The position numbers were made by a program, and so were the translations under genes. From Sapria himalayana (lineage: Eukaryota; Streptophyta; Magnoliopsida; Malpighiales; Rafflesiaceae): a stretch of DNA of 64,000 nt. Location of the stretch: positions 101,838 to 165,837 of the forward strand of contig JAREIK010002445.1 of the NCBI GenBank assembly GCA_029783825.1, written 5' to 3'. The notes beneath the pieces were generated by a model. The model did not search any database. It was not told the DNA's origin and saw nothing but the letters and a program-made list of their open reading frames with translations. Shown in pieces: positions 16,179 to 31,293 of this stretch (the first letter of the stretch is position 1; every line of letters begins with the position of its first letter).

Positions 16179-17225
16179 TGATAGATAGATAGATAGAGAG
16201 AAAGATATAATTAAATGGATAGAGAGTTAAATATATATATATATATATAGAGTTAGATATAAAGACAAGTAGATAGACTTATAGATAAACATATATATAT
16301 ACAAATAGATAGGCAAAATGATAGATAAACATAATGATTTATAGATAGATTGATAGATAGACATACATATATTTTGATAGATAAACATATATATAGACAA
16401 AAAGTTAAATAGATAAATAGATTGATTGATTAGAAAAAAGATTGACAAATAGATAGATAGATAGATATACAAATAAATAGATAGATATACATATAGATAG
16501 ATGGATAGATAGAAAGATAGATAAGTAGTTAGATAGATATATAAAAAGACAAGTCGATACATTGATAGATAGATAGATAGACAGACAAATAGAGAGATAG
16601 ATACAAAAATTGATAGAACCAGAAATAGTCAGATCGATAGAAAGATATATAGATAGCTAAATAGATAGATAGACAAAAATTTGGATAGACAAAAAGATTG
16701 AGCCATAGATAGATAGATAGATAGACAAATAAATAAAATGAAGGATAGATAGATTGATAATCAGATAGATAGGTAGAAGAAGAAAGATAGATCGATAGAT
16801 AGATTAATAAATTGAAAGATTGATAGATAGAGTCATAGATAGATAGATAATGTCATAGATAGATAGATAGATAGATAGAGAGATATATTGACATATTGAT
16901 AAAAATATTGATAGAAAGATTGATAAACATTTTTATAGATAGATAGATAGATTGATTGATTGATCATAGACAGATAGGTAGATAGATATATAGATATATA
17001 GATTGATTCATAGATAGATAAATAGATCAATAGATTATTAGATAGATAGAAAGACACATAGAGAAACAGACAGGTTTATTGATAGATATATAGATAGAAA
17101 AAACTAATAAACAAATAGATAGGTAGATAGAAAGATAGATGGATAGACATATATATAGATAAATAGAAAGATAGATAGATATATGGATACATAGATAGAT
17201 AGATTGATAGATAAATAGATAAATA

Positions 17226-18244
17226 TATAATTGACTATATATAGAAACTATCTATTGAAATATATATAGTTTCATATTTTTTCATCTATTCTGCAGTGTC
17301 CATCTATATAAACAGAGGCATTTGTTCTTGTTCACCCTTTATTAATAGGTGGTTAACTGTTAATATATCATTATCAAATTACTGATGCCCATTCTATATG
17401 TGCCATGCCCCCTCTTGTCATTCGAAGTGATGCAACATTTCCTGCTGGTAAGCCAAATATTTGTGATTTCATTTAACTAGTAAAAGCATATTTTTCTAAA
17501 GTAGCAGTTAGTGGTGAGGAAGACCCCATATTTTTTCAATGTCACATCTTAAAAGGAATAATAATTGTAGAATGTTGATTTATTTTTATCCCATTGCAAA
17601 TTTGATGTGTAAAAAATTATAAAATGTTCATAAAATAAATATTTATTTTTTTAAGAATTATTTTTGTTCCCATTATTTGTATTATACTAAAGATTTATTT
17701 TTTATTATTGAGTCTCACTTCCATGGTCATTATATAACCATGGAATATTGAACCATGGTGGGAGACAAAAAGGCTGAAATAATTTGATTAATTGCTTTTG
17801 ATCCTATTGAAATAATGATTGTCTGCCACATCATTTCATAACTACCTAGATGGTACATGCGCCATGGCACACTACACGGCAATGACAGTGATGATGTGTG
17901 ATGCACATGTGCTGGCACGTGGCTTAGTGTTAGTGGGTGCATTGTCCAGTGGGCAGTGATGCCATGAGATGTGGTATCGTGGACACGCAGCCATGGTGCA
18001 TAACTATTTTGAAGTGCACGGTGTGTCTATGGTGCAGTGAACATGGATGTGTGGTTGATGTACTGGGCGTGCACCATGTGTATGTTTGATATAGCCATGG
18101 TGTAGTGCGTGCAACATGTGGGTTGTGTTCATTGGGTTCTTTTTTTATATGTATCAAAGAGAATGATTTTCCATGTAGAATCAAGTGAGTAAAAACTATA
18201 TAGTTGTTAATAAAGTAGCCACTAATTTGGTGGTTCCATCACTA
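17226..18244. other. Non-GATA island with a TG-rich segment, no gene recognised
   Basis: The tetranucleotide repeat stops near 17225 and more complex sequence follows. From about 17860 to 18130 it is clearly richer in G and C than its surroundings. That part repeats a loose motif of the type catggtgcagtg (for example near 17990, 18030 and 18100). Short open frames exist but resemble nothing I know and are interrupted. It lies just left of CACTA-derived sequence, so it may be the interior of the same element, captured DNA, or the original target site. Confidence 0.55.
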
Positions 18245-19130
18245 TTATACTACTATAATAAATGATTAAAGTTAAGTGTGTAATGAGAAATATTATATTT
18301 AATTTATTTTTATCTAGCTTAGTTTTTTGATTTTTTATTTTATCACAGGAACTCATGGAGCAACGTATTACAGCTGGTTCTCAAACAGTTGAGGGTTCTA
18401 TGGATCTTTAGATAACATTTTTGAAGGAAAAAATGTAGGAAATAAAAGAAGTGAATGATGAGATGAAAGAAATAAAAAAAGCAATGCAATAATAGATGAC
18501 CAATAAGGAATCACAGTTAGAATTTTTGATGAGACAGATAGCACACTGAGTGCTAGTTGAGTACCGATGTAAGAGAGCCTAGCGCAAATGTACAAGCTAA
18601 TAATGAATATGATGATTTAGTTTTAAAAGATTATATACCTATGTATTATTTTTGTTTTAACCATTTAAATTGTGTATCATAATTATTTCTAAATTATTTT
18701 TGGTTTTTGTTAATTATAAAAAATGGTTTATAGTATATGTTTTTATTTAATTTAAAATAAAATTTTAAAAAATAAAATTAATTTTTTTATAAAAAAATAA
18801 AATTATGAAAATAAGTTTGAAATGAAAATAGCAAGGGATTTTTACCTCGCTAATTTAGCTAGAAAATTTTCAGTATATATTGAGTCGAAAAATATTAATT
18901 ATTATTAATTACGATCAAAATTAGCAAGGGAAAAATATAATTAGCTAGGGAATTTATGTTGTTGAAAGATTTACTAGAAACTTTTCATTTCTCATTAATA
19001 TTATGTGACGAGCACTTTTAATTTGGTAATTATTTCGATCGATAATTTGTCTTTATTCAATTTTAGAGATGGAATAAGCCCTAATAGTTAAAGAAATTTT
19101 CTCTAGCTATATGGGATTTTTTTTGTAGTG
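18245..19130 (+). mobile_element. Truncated CACTA element, 3' end only
   Basis: From about 18245 to 19060 this matches, in order, the region from about 56810 to 57760 of the complete CACTA element in this window. Shared parts are the intron end with the cacag acceptor, the exon reading 'gagggttctatggatctt', the 'gaaataaaagaagtgaatgatga' type coiled-coil stretch, and the 'tagcaaggga' and 'cattaatatt' subterminal phrases. It ends at 19125-19130 with GTAGTG. On the other strand the end reads CACTACAAAAAAAATCCC, very close to the 5' end at 49030. The 5' half of the element is not recognisable, so this is a truncated or deletion derivative. The GATA array begins at the next base. Confidence 0.85.
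18353..18660 (+). pseudogene. TNPA-like (En/Spm) protein, last exon fragment
   Basis: After a pyrimidine-rich stretch and a TTTTATCACAG acceptor, the plus strand reads ELMEQRITAGSQTVEGSMDL and then a stop. Downstream is an EMKEIKEVNDEMKEIKK-like helix with further stops. The En/Spm TNPA-type protein (Pfam Transposase_24 group) normally ends with a 'LMEQ...GS' segment and a coiled coil. A homologous exon occurs at 56908-57390, which supports the call. This copy is shorter because sequence between the two segments is missing, and it has in-frame stops, so it cannot make a functional protein. TNPA-like proteins normally bind subterminal repeats and assist TNPD. Confidence 0.7.
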
Positions 19131-19326
19131 AGATTGATAAATAGTATAATAGATAAATTGATAGATAGATTGATAGATAGATTTGATAGAAAGATAGATA
19201 GATAGCATGATAAAAAGATATATAGATAGAGATATAAATTGATAAATAGATAGACAGCGAGATAGATAATTAGATAGATAGACAATTGATAAAGAGATAG
19301 TTAGATAGATAGAAATATAGATAGAT

Positions 19327-19328
<2 letters not shown>

Positions 19329-19390
<62 letters not shown>
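19329..19390. repeat. (TA)n tract, 62 bp
   Basis: Uninterrupted TA dinucleotide run about 200 bases inside array 2, close to the CACTA junction. Confidence 0.95.
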
Positions 19391-19392
<2 letters not shown>

Positions 19393-22300
19393 ATAGACAA
19401 ATTAATAGAGAGATAGTTATAGAGATAGATAGACAGGCAAATAGATATAAAGATAGATAGTAAGAATTGAAAGAAAAAAAGAAAGATAGATAGATAAATA
19501 GATAGATAGATAAACAGATAAATAGATAAACAGATATATAGATAGATAGTTAGACAAATACAAAGATATATATATATATATATTTCAATAGATAGACAGA
19601 TAGATTGATATACAAATTTATAGATAGATTTACACACATATTGATAGACAAATTAATAGATAGATTGATAGACAGATTGATTCACAGATATATAGATAGA
19701 TAGATAGATCAATTGATTGATTGATAGATAAATAGATAGATAGATAGGCAAGTAAATAGATAGACAAACAGATTGATGATTGGATGATAGATAGATAGAT
19801 AGATAGACATGTTGATAGACATATAGAAGATAGACAGATAGATTGATAGATAAAAAGATAGATAAATTGAAAGAAAGATAGACAAAAAGATAAATAGATA
19901 GATAAACAGATATATAGATAGATAGACAAAAAGATAGACAAGTAGATAGGAAAATATATGAATAGAAAGAAAAATAGATAGAAAGATAAATAGCTAGATA
20001 CATAGACAGATAAACAGATAGATAGTTTGTTATATTGACAAATAGATAGATAGACAAATAGTTAGAGAGATAGCTAGAAAAATATATGCACAAATTGATT
20101 GAAAAATAGATAGATAGATAGAAATATATAAAGATAGATTAAGAGGAAAAATGATAGACAAATAGATATATAGAAAAAAAGATAGTAGATAGTTAGTTAG
20201 AAAGAGATATAGATAAAAAGATAGATAGATAGATAGATATACAGATAAATATACATATAGATAGACAGATAAATAGGTTAATAGATATATAGATAGACAG
20301 ATAAATTGAAAGAAAAATTCACATAAAAATAGATAGATAGATAGATAGATAGACAAATAGATAGACAAATAGATAGACAGACAGATAGACGAATAGATAA
20401 ATAGACAAATAGATAGATAGATGATAGATAGACATATATATAGATATATAGATAGATAGATAAACACATAGAAAGGCAGACAGATAAACAAATAAATATA
20501 GAGATAGACATATAGACAAATAGATTGACACACATATAAGCATACAAATATATAGATAGATAGACAAATAGATCGACAAATATATAGAAAGATAGATAGA
20601 CATATAGATAGACAACAAATAAACATACAGATAGAAAGATATATATATACAAACAGATAGACAAATAGATAAAAAGATAGATCGACAGACAGATAGATAA
20701 AGAGTCAAATATATAGATAAATATATAGATAAATAGATAGATTGATTGACACATAGATAGATAGATTGTTAGACAAATTGATAAGTAGATTGATAGATAG
20801 AATGATAGACATATTGATAGATAGATTTAGAGATAGACCGATAAAGAGTCTGAAAGAAAGATTGATAGATATATTAATAGAAAGATAGATAACTAGATAG
20901 ATAGATAGATAAATATACAAATGAATAAATAGAAAGATTGAGAAATAAATAAAAAGATTTTTAGATTGATTGGTAGAGTGATTAAAAGATAGATTGATAG
21001 ACATATTGATAAACAGATAGATGGAAAATTGTTAGAAAGATAGGCAGATAGATTCATACATATTTATATAGAATAAAAGATAGATAGATATTTAGAGAAA
21101 TAGATAGATTCATATATAAATAGATCGATAAATACATAGATAGATAGAGATTGAAGGATAGATAAAAAGATAGAAAGACGGATTGATAGAAAGATAAATA
21201 GATGGATAGAAAGATAGACAGATAGATAAATAGATAGACTGATTGATATAAAGATAGATAGACTAATAAATAGACAAATAAATAGATAGATAGATATTTA
21301 TATTGTAAGATTAATAGACAGATATATAAACATATTGATAATTAGATTGATAGATAGATTGATATATAGATTGATCGAAAGATTGATAGTCGTATTTAAA
21401 ATTAGTTTGATAGATGGAAAGATTGATTGATTGATAGATAGATACACATATAGATAAATATATAGATGGATAGTTAGTTATATAAATAGATAGATAGATA
21501 GACAAATAGAGAGATAGGTAGATAGACATATAAATAGATATGTAGATAGATATATTGATAGATAGATAGATAGACATATAGATAAATAGATAGACAAATT
21601 GATAAATAGATAGATAGATAGAAAGATAGATATAGTACATACAGATAAATAGATAGATTAACAGAAAGATTGACATTTAGAAAGGCAAATAGATAGTATA
21701 TTGATTGTTTGATAGTTAGATAGATAGACAGACAGATAGAAAGATAGATATATATATATATATATACACACATAAATAATAAACAAATATAAAGATAGAT
21801 AGATAGTTTGATAGAGAAATATATAGACATATCAATAGATAGATAGATAGATAAATCAATAAATATATATAGACAGATAGACTAATAGATAGGCATATTG
21901 ATAGGAAAATAGATAAAAAGATAAATAGACTAATAGATAGATAGACATATAGATAAAAAAATATACAGAATATAGATAGATACTTAGTTAGATAGATAGA
22001 TAGAGAGATAGATAGTCAGGTTTATAGAGAAATGATAGACAGATAGATAGATAGATAGGCACATATTGATATATAGTTAGATAGACACAAAGAAAGACAT
22101 AGATAGACAAATAGATAGAAATATAAATAGACAAATATAAAGACAGATAGATAAAAAGATAGATTGAAAAATAAATAGACAAATAGATAGTGTGATAGGC
22201 CAATAGGTAGATAGATATATAGATAGATGGATAAATAGAATGATATACATATATATAGAATAACATATAAATAGATATATAGATAGATAGAAAGGTAAAC

Positions 22301-24606
22301 AAATAGATAAACAAATAGGTAGAAAGTAAGATAGATAGATAGATAGATAAATAGATAAACATATACATAGACAGATAGATAGACAAATAGATAGATTGAT
22401 TGATTGAAAGATATACTTTTATAGATAGATAGATAGAGAGACAGATAGATAGATAGACAAAAAAGATACATAGATAGGTAGATAGACAGATAGATTGACT
22501 GAAAAATATTTAGATATATAGATAGTAAAAAAGACATAGACAAATAGATACAAAGATATATAGTTAAATAGCTAGACAGTTAGATAGGAAAATAGATTGA
22601 TAAATAGATATATAGACAAATAGACACACATATAGAAAAACTGATAGTTAGTATGTCAGTCATTCAGGGAGATAGTTAATCAGGAAGTCAAATAGATAGA
22701 CAAATAGAAAAACAAATAGATTGACAGATAGATCGAAAGAAAGAAAGATAGATAGACAAATTGGAAAATAAAAATATAGATAGATAGATAGATATCTAGA
22801 TTGATTAATAGATAGATACTAAGATGGAGAAAATGATAGATATATTTTTAGATAGATAGATAGACATATAGAGAGATAGATATTTAGACAGACAGACAAA
22901 AAGATATAGATATAAAGAGATATAGATATAACATAGATAGATTGATAGTTAGATATACAAATAGATAAACAAATAAATATATATATAGATAGACAAATAT
23001 ATTGATAAATAGATAAATAGAAGACTGATAGAGAAAGAGATATAGATAGATAGGTAGATTGATAGATTGATCAAAATAGATAGACGGATATATAGACATA
23101 TAGATAGATGGATATATAGACAGATAGACAGAAAGCTATGCAAGTATATATTGACACATTAATAGATAGGTATATAGACAAATATATAGAAAGATAAACA
23201 AATAGATAGACATATTGATATATATATATATATATAGACAGAAAAATATATTTATATATATATAAACATATAGGAAGACATATAAATAGATTGATAGATA
23301 GAAAGATAGATAGTTAGTTAGATAGATAGAAATATAGATAGATAGATAGATTATTAGATTGATACATAGATAAATAGATAGATAGATAGATCAATAGACA
23401 GATAGATAGATAGATAGACACATAGGTAGATAGAAAGAGAGAGAGAGATATATATATATATAGATAGATAGACATACAGATAGATAGATAGATATATTGA
23501 TAGATATATAGTAAGTTAGAATGATAGTTAGAAAGATAAATAGATTGAATGATAGATAGAGACATAGATTAATTGATAAATAGATATATAGATAGACAGA
23601 TAGATAGATAGATAAACAAATAGATAAACAAACACATAGAAAGGAAGATAGTCAGATATTTAAATAAAATGAAAGACAAATAGATTAACACAGATAGAAT
23701 AATACATATATAGATAGATATATACATAGATAGATAGATATATAGATAGATAGACTATAAAATTGATCTATAAATAGATATATATAAGACAATTAGATAA
23801 ACATATAGAAAGATAGATTGATAGATAGATATAATGATAGATAGGTATATATATAGATAGATAGATAGATATAAAAATAGATATACGGATACATAGATAG
23901 ACACATTAATAGATAGAAAAATAGATAGTTAGACAGACAGATATATAGATATGTATATTGATAGACAGATAAATTCATAGATAGAAGTATAGATAGATAG
24001 ATATAAAAATAGATAAACAAAAATGATTGACAAATATATACAAAAATAGATATAAAAATAGATAGTCAAATAGAAAGATAAACATAGATAGTCAAAAATA
24101 GATAGATAGATAGAATCTATATAGACAAATTGATAGAAAAATAAATAGCCCGATACATAAATAGATATATAGATAGAATAATAGTTAGACAAAAAGATGA
24201 CATATAGATAAAAAATAGATAGATAGAAAGATATAATAAATAAATAGATAGATAAAAAGATAAATAGACAAATTTATACACAGATATTATACAGATAGAT
24301 ATATAGATAGATAGATAGTCAAAGAGATAGACAAATAGATTGACACATAGATTGGCATATATATTTATATATACAAATCGAAAGATAGATATTTAGACAG
24401 ACAGATAAATAGATGGATAGATATATAGATAGATAGATAGATAGAAAAATAGATAGATGGATATATAGACATATAGTTATACAGACAGATAGATAGATAG
24501 AAAGATAGATAAATTACTCTACAAATATATAAATACATTGATAGATAGATATATTGACAGATTGATAGATAGATAGATAGACAAATAGATAGACAGATAG
24601 ATAGAT

Positions 24607-24640
<34 letters not shown>

Positions 24641-25646
24641 ATAGATAGATAGACAGACAGATAGACAGATAGATATATAGAAATATCGATAGATTGACAT
24701 AAAGATAAATAAATAGATAGACAAATTATTAGATAGATATATCGATAGATGAATACAAAGATAGATAAATAGATTAATAGATAGATATATTGATTGATTG
24801 ATAGATTGACAGATACATGGACAAATAGATAGATAGATAGTTATTTAGTTAGATAGATATATAAATAGACAGATAGATAAATTGATAAATAGATAGATAA
24901 ATAGATAGGCAGATAGACACACATATAGGCAAACAGATAGACAGACATATAGAAAGACAGATAGTCAGATATATAAATAAATTGAAAGTCAAGTAAAATG
25001 ACAAATATATTAACATACATATAGACGCACATATAGATAGACAAATATACAGACAGATAGACAGATATATAGATAGATAGACAGAATGATTGATTGTTAT
25101 ATACATAGTTAGATAGATAAATAGATAAACATTTAGATAGACAGATAAATATGACAATAGATAGAGAAATCGATATAAAGATAGACAGAAAGAAAGGCAA
25201 ATAGATTGACATATGCATATCTAGACAAATAGATAGATAGATAGATAGATAGATTTGTATATTGATAGACAAACAGATAGATATATAGATAGAATTATAA
25301 ATAGATTGATAGATAGATAGATGGAAAAATAGATAGATAGATTGATAGACTAATAAATAAATAAATAGATAGACAACTAGATATAAAAATAGATAGTCAA
25401 ATAGAAAGATTGACATATAGAGAGATAGATAGAAAGATATATACACAAATTGTTAGAGAAATAAATATACATATAGATAAATAGATAGATTGATAGGCAA
25501 ATATTTAGATAGAAAGATAGGCATCTAGATAGACAAATAGATAGACAGAGATATATACAAATAGAATAATAGATTGATAGATACATATATAAATAGATAA
25601 ATAGATAGATATATTTATATACAGATAGATACACATAAAGATAGAC

Positions 25647-25680
<34 letters not shown>

Positions 25681-27020
25681 TCAAAGTAATAGACAAATAG
25701 ATAGATAGATTGATTGATAGAAATATTTTATATATATAGATGGACATAAAAATAAATTGAATGAGAGAAGATAGATCGATAGACATACAAATAGATAGAA
25801 AGATATATAGATATATAGATAGATTGATTGATTGACAGATAGATAGTGAGATAAAAAGACTGATAGAAAGAGAGATAGATAACTATATAGATATATAGAT
25901 AGATAGTTAGATAGAAAGATAGATATATATACTAATAGACAGATAGACAGATAAAAAATAGATAAATAGATAGATATATAAAAAGATTGAAAGATAGATA
26001 AATAGATATACAAATAGGAAGATAGATAGAGAAATAGATAGACATTTATATAGATAGATAAATATATAGACAAATATATAGATATATAGATCAATAAATA
26101 AATTGATAGATAAATTGATAGTTAGATAGATAGAAAGATAGATAGATAGAAAGATAGATAAATACATAGATAATTTGAGATATAGATAGGTAGATATATA
26201 TATAGTTAGAAAGATATATAGACAGACAGATAAATAGATTGTTAGATAGATCATATATAAATTGCTAGATAGATAAATAGGTAGATAAATAGATACATAG
26301 ATAAACATATAGAGAGACACATAGATAGAAAGATTGATATAACATATATATATATATATATATAGTAAGATATATAAATAGATAGATAGATAGATAGATA
26401 GACACATAGAAAGAGATATAGATAGACACATAGATAGATAGAGAGTTAGATATATAGATATATAGATAGTTAGAAAAATAGATAGATTGATAGATAGACA
26501 AATAGATATACTTTTAGATAGAAAGATAGATATACTAATAGATAGATAAATAGATATATATATATATATATATATAGACATATAGATATATAGATAGACA
26601 AAAATAAATAGATAGATATATATATATATATATAGTTAGATAGATATATAGATAGTCAAATAGATAGATAAATAGATATAAATATTGATTTAAAGATAGA
26701 TAGAAAGATTGATTTATAGAGAGACAAATACATAGATAGATAGATAGAAAGACAAATCGATCTAAAAAAAGATATACATATCATTTAGAAAGATAGATAC
26801 ATAGATAAACAAATAAATATACACATACGTAGATAGATATAAAAATAGATAGATAAATAGGCAGATATATATATATAGATAGACAAATTTATAGATAGAT
26901 TTATAACAAGATTCTTAGATAGATAGATTGAAAGATATATAGACAGAAAGATTAATTGATTGATTGATTGATATATAGGTAGATTGAAAAATAGATAAAC
27001 TGATAGATAGATAGACAGAT

Positions 27021-27201
27021 ACACACACACACACACACACACAGATAGATAGATAGATAGATATATTGATTAATTGATATATATATAGATAGATTATAAA
27101 ATTGATAATTAGTAGACAAATAAATAGATATCCAGAAAGATAGATAAATAGATAGATAGATATAAATATAGATAGTCAAATGGATATAGATAGATAGATA
27201 G

Positions 27202-27240
<39 letters not shown>
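27021..27240. repeat. Two (CA)n tracts
   Basis: CA dinucleotide runs at 27021-27042 and 27208-27240 are separated by GATA-type repeat. They are the longest CA tracts of array 2; most other dinucleotide tracts in the arrays are TA. Confidence 0.93.
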
Positions 27241-27248
<8 letters not shown>

Positions 27249-28118
27249 TATGAAAATCGATATACATATAGATAGACAAATAATTAAATAGATATAAAGA
27301 GAGAAAAAAAGATAGATAGACAAATAGATAGACATACACACATATAAAGAAATAGACACTAAGTCAATCAGTTATCTATGCAAAAAGTCCAATAGGCAAT
27401 GTATTTAGATACATCGATATACATATACATAGACAAATAGATTATCTTATATATTGAAATTTAGAAAAATAAATAGACTTATAGATAGATAGACAAATAG
27501 AAATATATATGTATATATTTAGACAGATAGATAGCCAAAATGGTAGATAGATATTTAGACAGATAGATACACAAAAAGATAGATAAATATTTAAATAGAA
27601 TGATAATTAGATAGATTGATAGATATAAATAAATAAATAAATATAAATATATATATATATATATAGAAAGATAGACAGATAGATAAATAGTTAAATAGAA
27701 ATATAGTAAGATAAGTAATTATATAGATAGGTAGACAAATAAATAGATATATAGATAGAAATATAGACGAATAGTAGACAAATAGATTGATAGACAAATA
27801 AACAGATCGATAGATAAATAGATTAATATAAAGATAGATAGATAGATAAAAAGATAGATAGATAGATAGACAGATTCTAAACAAGTATACCTACAACTAT
27901 ACAGACATATAGACATACAGATAGATAGATAGATAGACATACATATAGATAGATAGATAGACTGATACATAGTTATTTAGAAAAGCATATAGAGAGATAG
28001 ATAGATAGACATATTGATAGATAAAAAGAAATATAGATAGAAAAATAAATATACATATAGGTAGATAGAAAGATAGACATGCAAATATATTGACACATAG
28101 ATAGACAAATAGATATAT

Positions 28119-28151
<33 letters not shown>

Positions 28152-29455
28152 AACAGAAAGATAAATAAATAGATAGATATATAGAAAGATTATAGATATA
28201 AAGATATATAGATAGATAGATAAATAGACAGCCAATTAGATATAGAGATAGATATATAGATAGATGGTTAGACAGATAGATAGACATAAATATAGAAAGA
28301 TTGATAGATAGATTATTAGAGATATTGAAAGATAGATTGATAAAAAAATGATATATAGAAAGATTAAAAGAAAGAATGATAGATAGATAAATAGACAAAT
28401 ATATAGAAAGATCGATAAACATATAGAAAGATAGATAAAAATATAAATAGACAGGCAGACAGATAGATTAATATACTAATAGATAGATAGGCAGATTGAT
28501 AGACATATTCATTTATAGAAAGATAAATAGATAGATAGACAGTTAGAGAGATAGATAGAATGATAGATAGATAGAAAGATAAATAGAATAAAAGATAGCC
28601 TGATGGATAGATATTTATAAAGATTGATAAATATATAGATAGATTGATAGATAAAAAATAGATAGATAAATATATAGATAAAAAGATAGATAGATATATA
28701 TATAGATAGACAAATAGATATACATATACATAAATTCATAGATAAACAGATAGATATGGAAATAGATATACCTATAGATAAACAAATAGATAGACAAATA
28801 GAAATAAAGATAGATAGACATATAGATAGACTAATAGATAGACTAATAGATAGATTAATAGATAAAAAAATAAATTGACAAATAAATAGACAGACATATA
28901 GATAGATGGATAGATAGAAAGATTGACAAATAGATAAATATACATATAGATAGACAAAAAGATAGATAGAGATTAACATAGATAGACAGATACATAGATA
29001 GATAGATAGATATATTGATTGATAAATAGAAAGATTGACAAATAGATAGACAGATAGATTTACATAAAGATAGACAAATAAATAGACAGATAGTTATAAA
29101 GATAGATAAACAGATAGATAAATAAATAGATAGATAGAGATATAGATAGATAGACATATAGATAGAAATACACATAGCCAGATATATAAATATATAAATA
29201 TCTAGATAGACAAATAGATAGATAGAGAGATAGAAAGACAAACAAATAAATAGATTGATATATAGATAGATAGACAAATAGATTGATCAACATATAGAAA
29301 GATAGATATATATACAAATAGATAGAGAGATAGAAAGATATATAGATTTATAGATAGATAGATAGATAGATACATACATAGATAGATAGACATATAGACA
29401 TATAATTAGATTGAAAGAAAGATAGATAGGCAAATAGATAGATAGACAAATAAAT

Positions 29456-29492
<37 letters not shown>

Positions 29493-29879
29493 TAGACAGA
29501 CATATAGATTGATAGTGAGATAGATAGGTATACATTCAGATAGACAGACAAATATTCAAATAGATAGAAAGATAATTAGATAAACAGTTAGACATATTGA
29601 CAAACATATAGATAGATAAATAGACTGACATATAGATAGACATATAAATAGATATATAATTAGACAAATAGATAGACATATAGACAAATAGATACATAAA
29701 TAGATAGACAAACATATACACATACAAATATATAGATAGATAGAAAAATAGATAGAAAGGTAGATAGATAGATAAATAGATTAATAGATTGAAAGAAAGA
29801 AAGATAGATAGACAGATAGACAGATAAACATATAGATAGATAAACTAGATAGATAGCTTGACAAAAAAGAAAGACAAAT

Positions 29880-29991
29880 ATATAAATAGATTGATAGACA
29901 TATAGGTAAATAGATTTATAGAGAGGATGAAAGATAGATTGATAAATAGATAGATAGATTATTTGATAAACATTTTGAAATACAAATTGAT

Positions 29992-30023
<32 letters not shown>

Positions 30024-31252
30024 TGATTGATTGATAAAAAGTTAGATAAATAGATAGATAGATAGATAAATATATAGAGTATTAGACAAATAGATATATA
30101 GATCAACAAATTGATAGATAGATATAATGTAAGATAGATAATATTGATAGATAGATAAATAGATAGATTGGTTGATTGATTGAGAGGTTGGTAGATAGAC
30201 ATATAGATTGATAGATAGATAGAAATATATAGATAGATAGATAGATAGATAGACAGATAGATATATACATATATACACAGCTAGATAGATAGATATATAG
30301 GCAATTACAAAGACATATAGATTGATACATAGAATTATAGACAAATATATTGACAAATTGAAAGATAAATAGATAAATAGTTACATAAATAGATACATAA
30401 ATAGATAGATAGACAGAAAGATAGATAGACAAAATGATAGATAGTAAGTTAGATAGATAGATAAAAAGTTAGATAGACCGATCGATATAAAGACAGACAG
30501 ATAAATAGATAGATTGATAGTCAAATAATAAACAGAAAGAATGACAAATATATAGAAACAAACAAAGAAAGATAAAAAGAAAGATAGATAAATAGACAGA
30601 CAGATATATAGACATAAATCAAAAAGATAGACATATAGATGCATAGATAAATAAATAAATAGATAGACATATAGATAAAAAGTCATATATATCGATATAT
30701 ATATCGATAAATAAATAGATATATAGATAGAAAAATATACAGACACATTGATAGTCAAATAGATAGATAGATGTATAGACAAATAATTCGACAGATAGAT
30801 AGAAAGATTGATAAATAGATAGATAGACATATAGATAGATAGATATATAGATAGATATATAAACAGATAGATATAAAAATAGATAGATAGACAAATAGAT
30901 AGATAGATACATAGACAAATATATAGAAAGATACACAAACAGATTGATTGACAAACATACATATAGTTTGATAGATAGAAAGTCAAATAGATAGACAGAC
31001 ATATATATAAATTGATAAATAGATAGAAAACTTGATAGATAGATATATAGATAGACAGACATATAGCAACATAGATATGGAGACATATAGACAGACAGAT
31101 ATATAGACAGATAGATAGATAGACACAATAATAGATAAATTGATAGAAAAATTTATAGACAGATAGTTAGATAGATTGATATATAGAAAGATAGAAAGAT
31201 TAGTATATAGATTTATAGATATATAGATAGATAGACAGATAGATAGATAGAC

Positions 31253-31293
<41 letters not shown>

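Larger units (their letters stand above)
1019..17225. repeat. Degenerate (GATA)n array 1, about 16 kb
   Basis: The plus strand is almost entirely built from GATA/TAGA tetranucleotides with single-base variants such as GACA, AATA, GAAA and GATT. Blocks of (TA)n and (CA)n are embedded, for example (CA)n at about 1913-1933. Pure GATA runs are short, so the array is old or grew from already diverged units. The minus-strand reading frames of repeating Ser-Ile-Tyr-Leu are compositional: TATC repeats contain no stop in any frame. No gene, tRNA or unrelated insertion is visible inside. Confidence 0.97.

Noticed and set aside
17226..17290. Small inverted repeat around 'gaaacta...tagtttc' at the array 1 border
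   Set aside because: Arms of only about 7 bp in AT-rich DNA, easily explained by chance.
17730..18184. Minus-strand frames of 70 and 84 codons, His/Thr rich
   Set aside because: They lie in the TG-rich repeated island, have no motif, and the composition follows the local 'catggtgcagtg' repeats.
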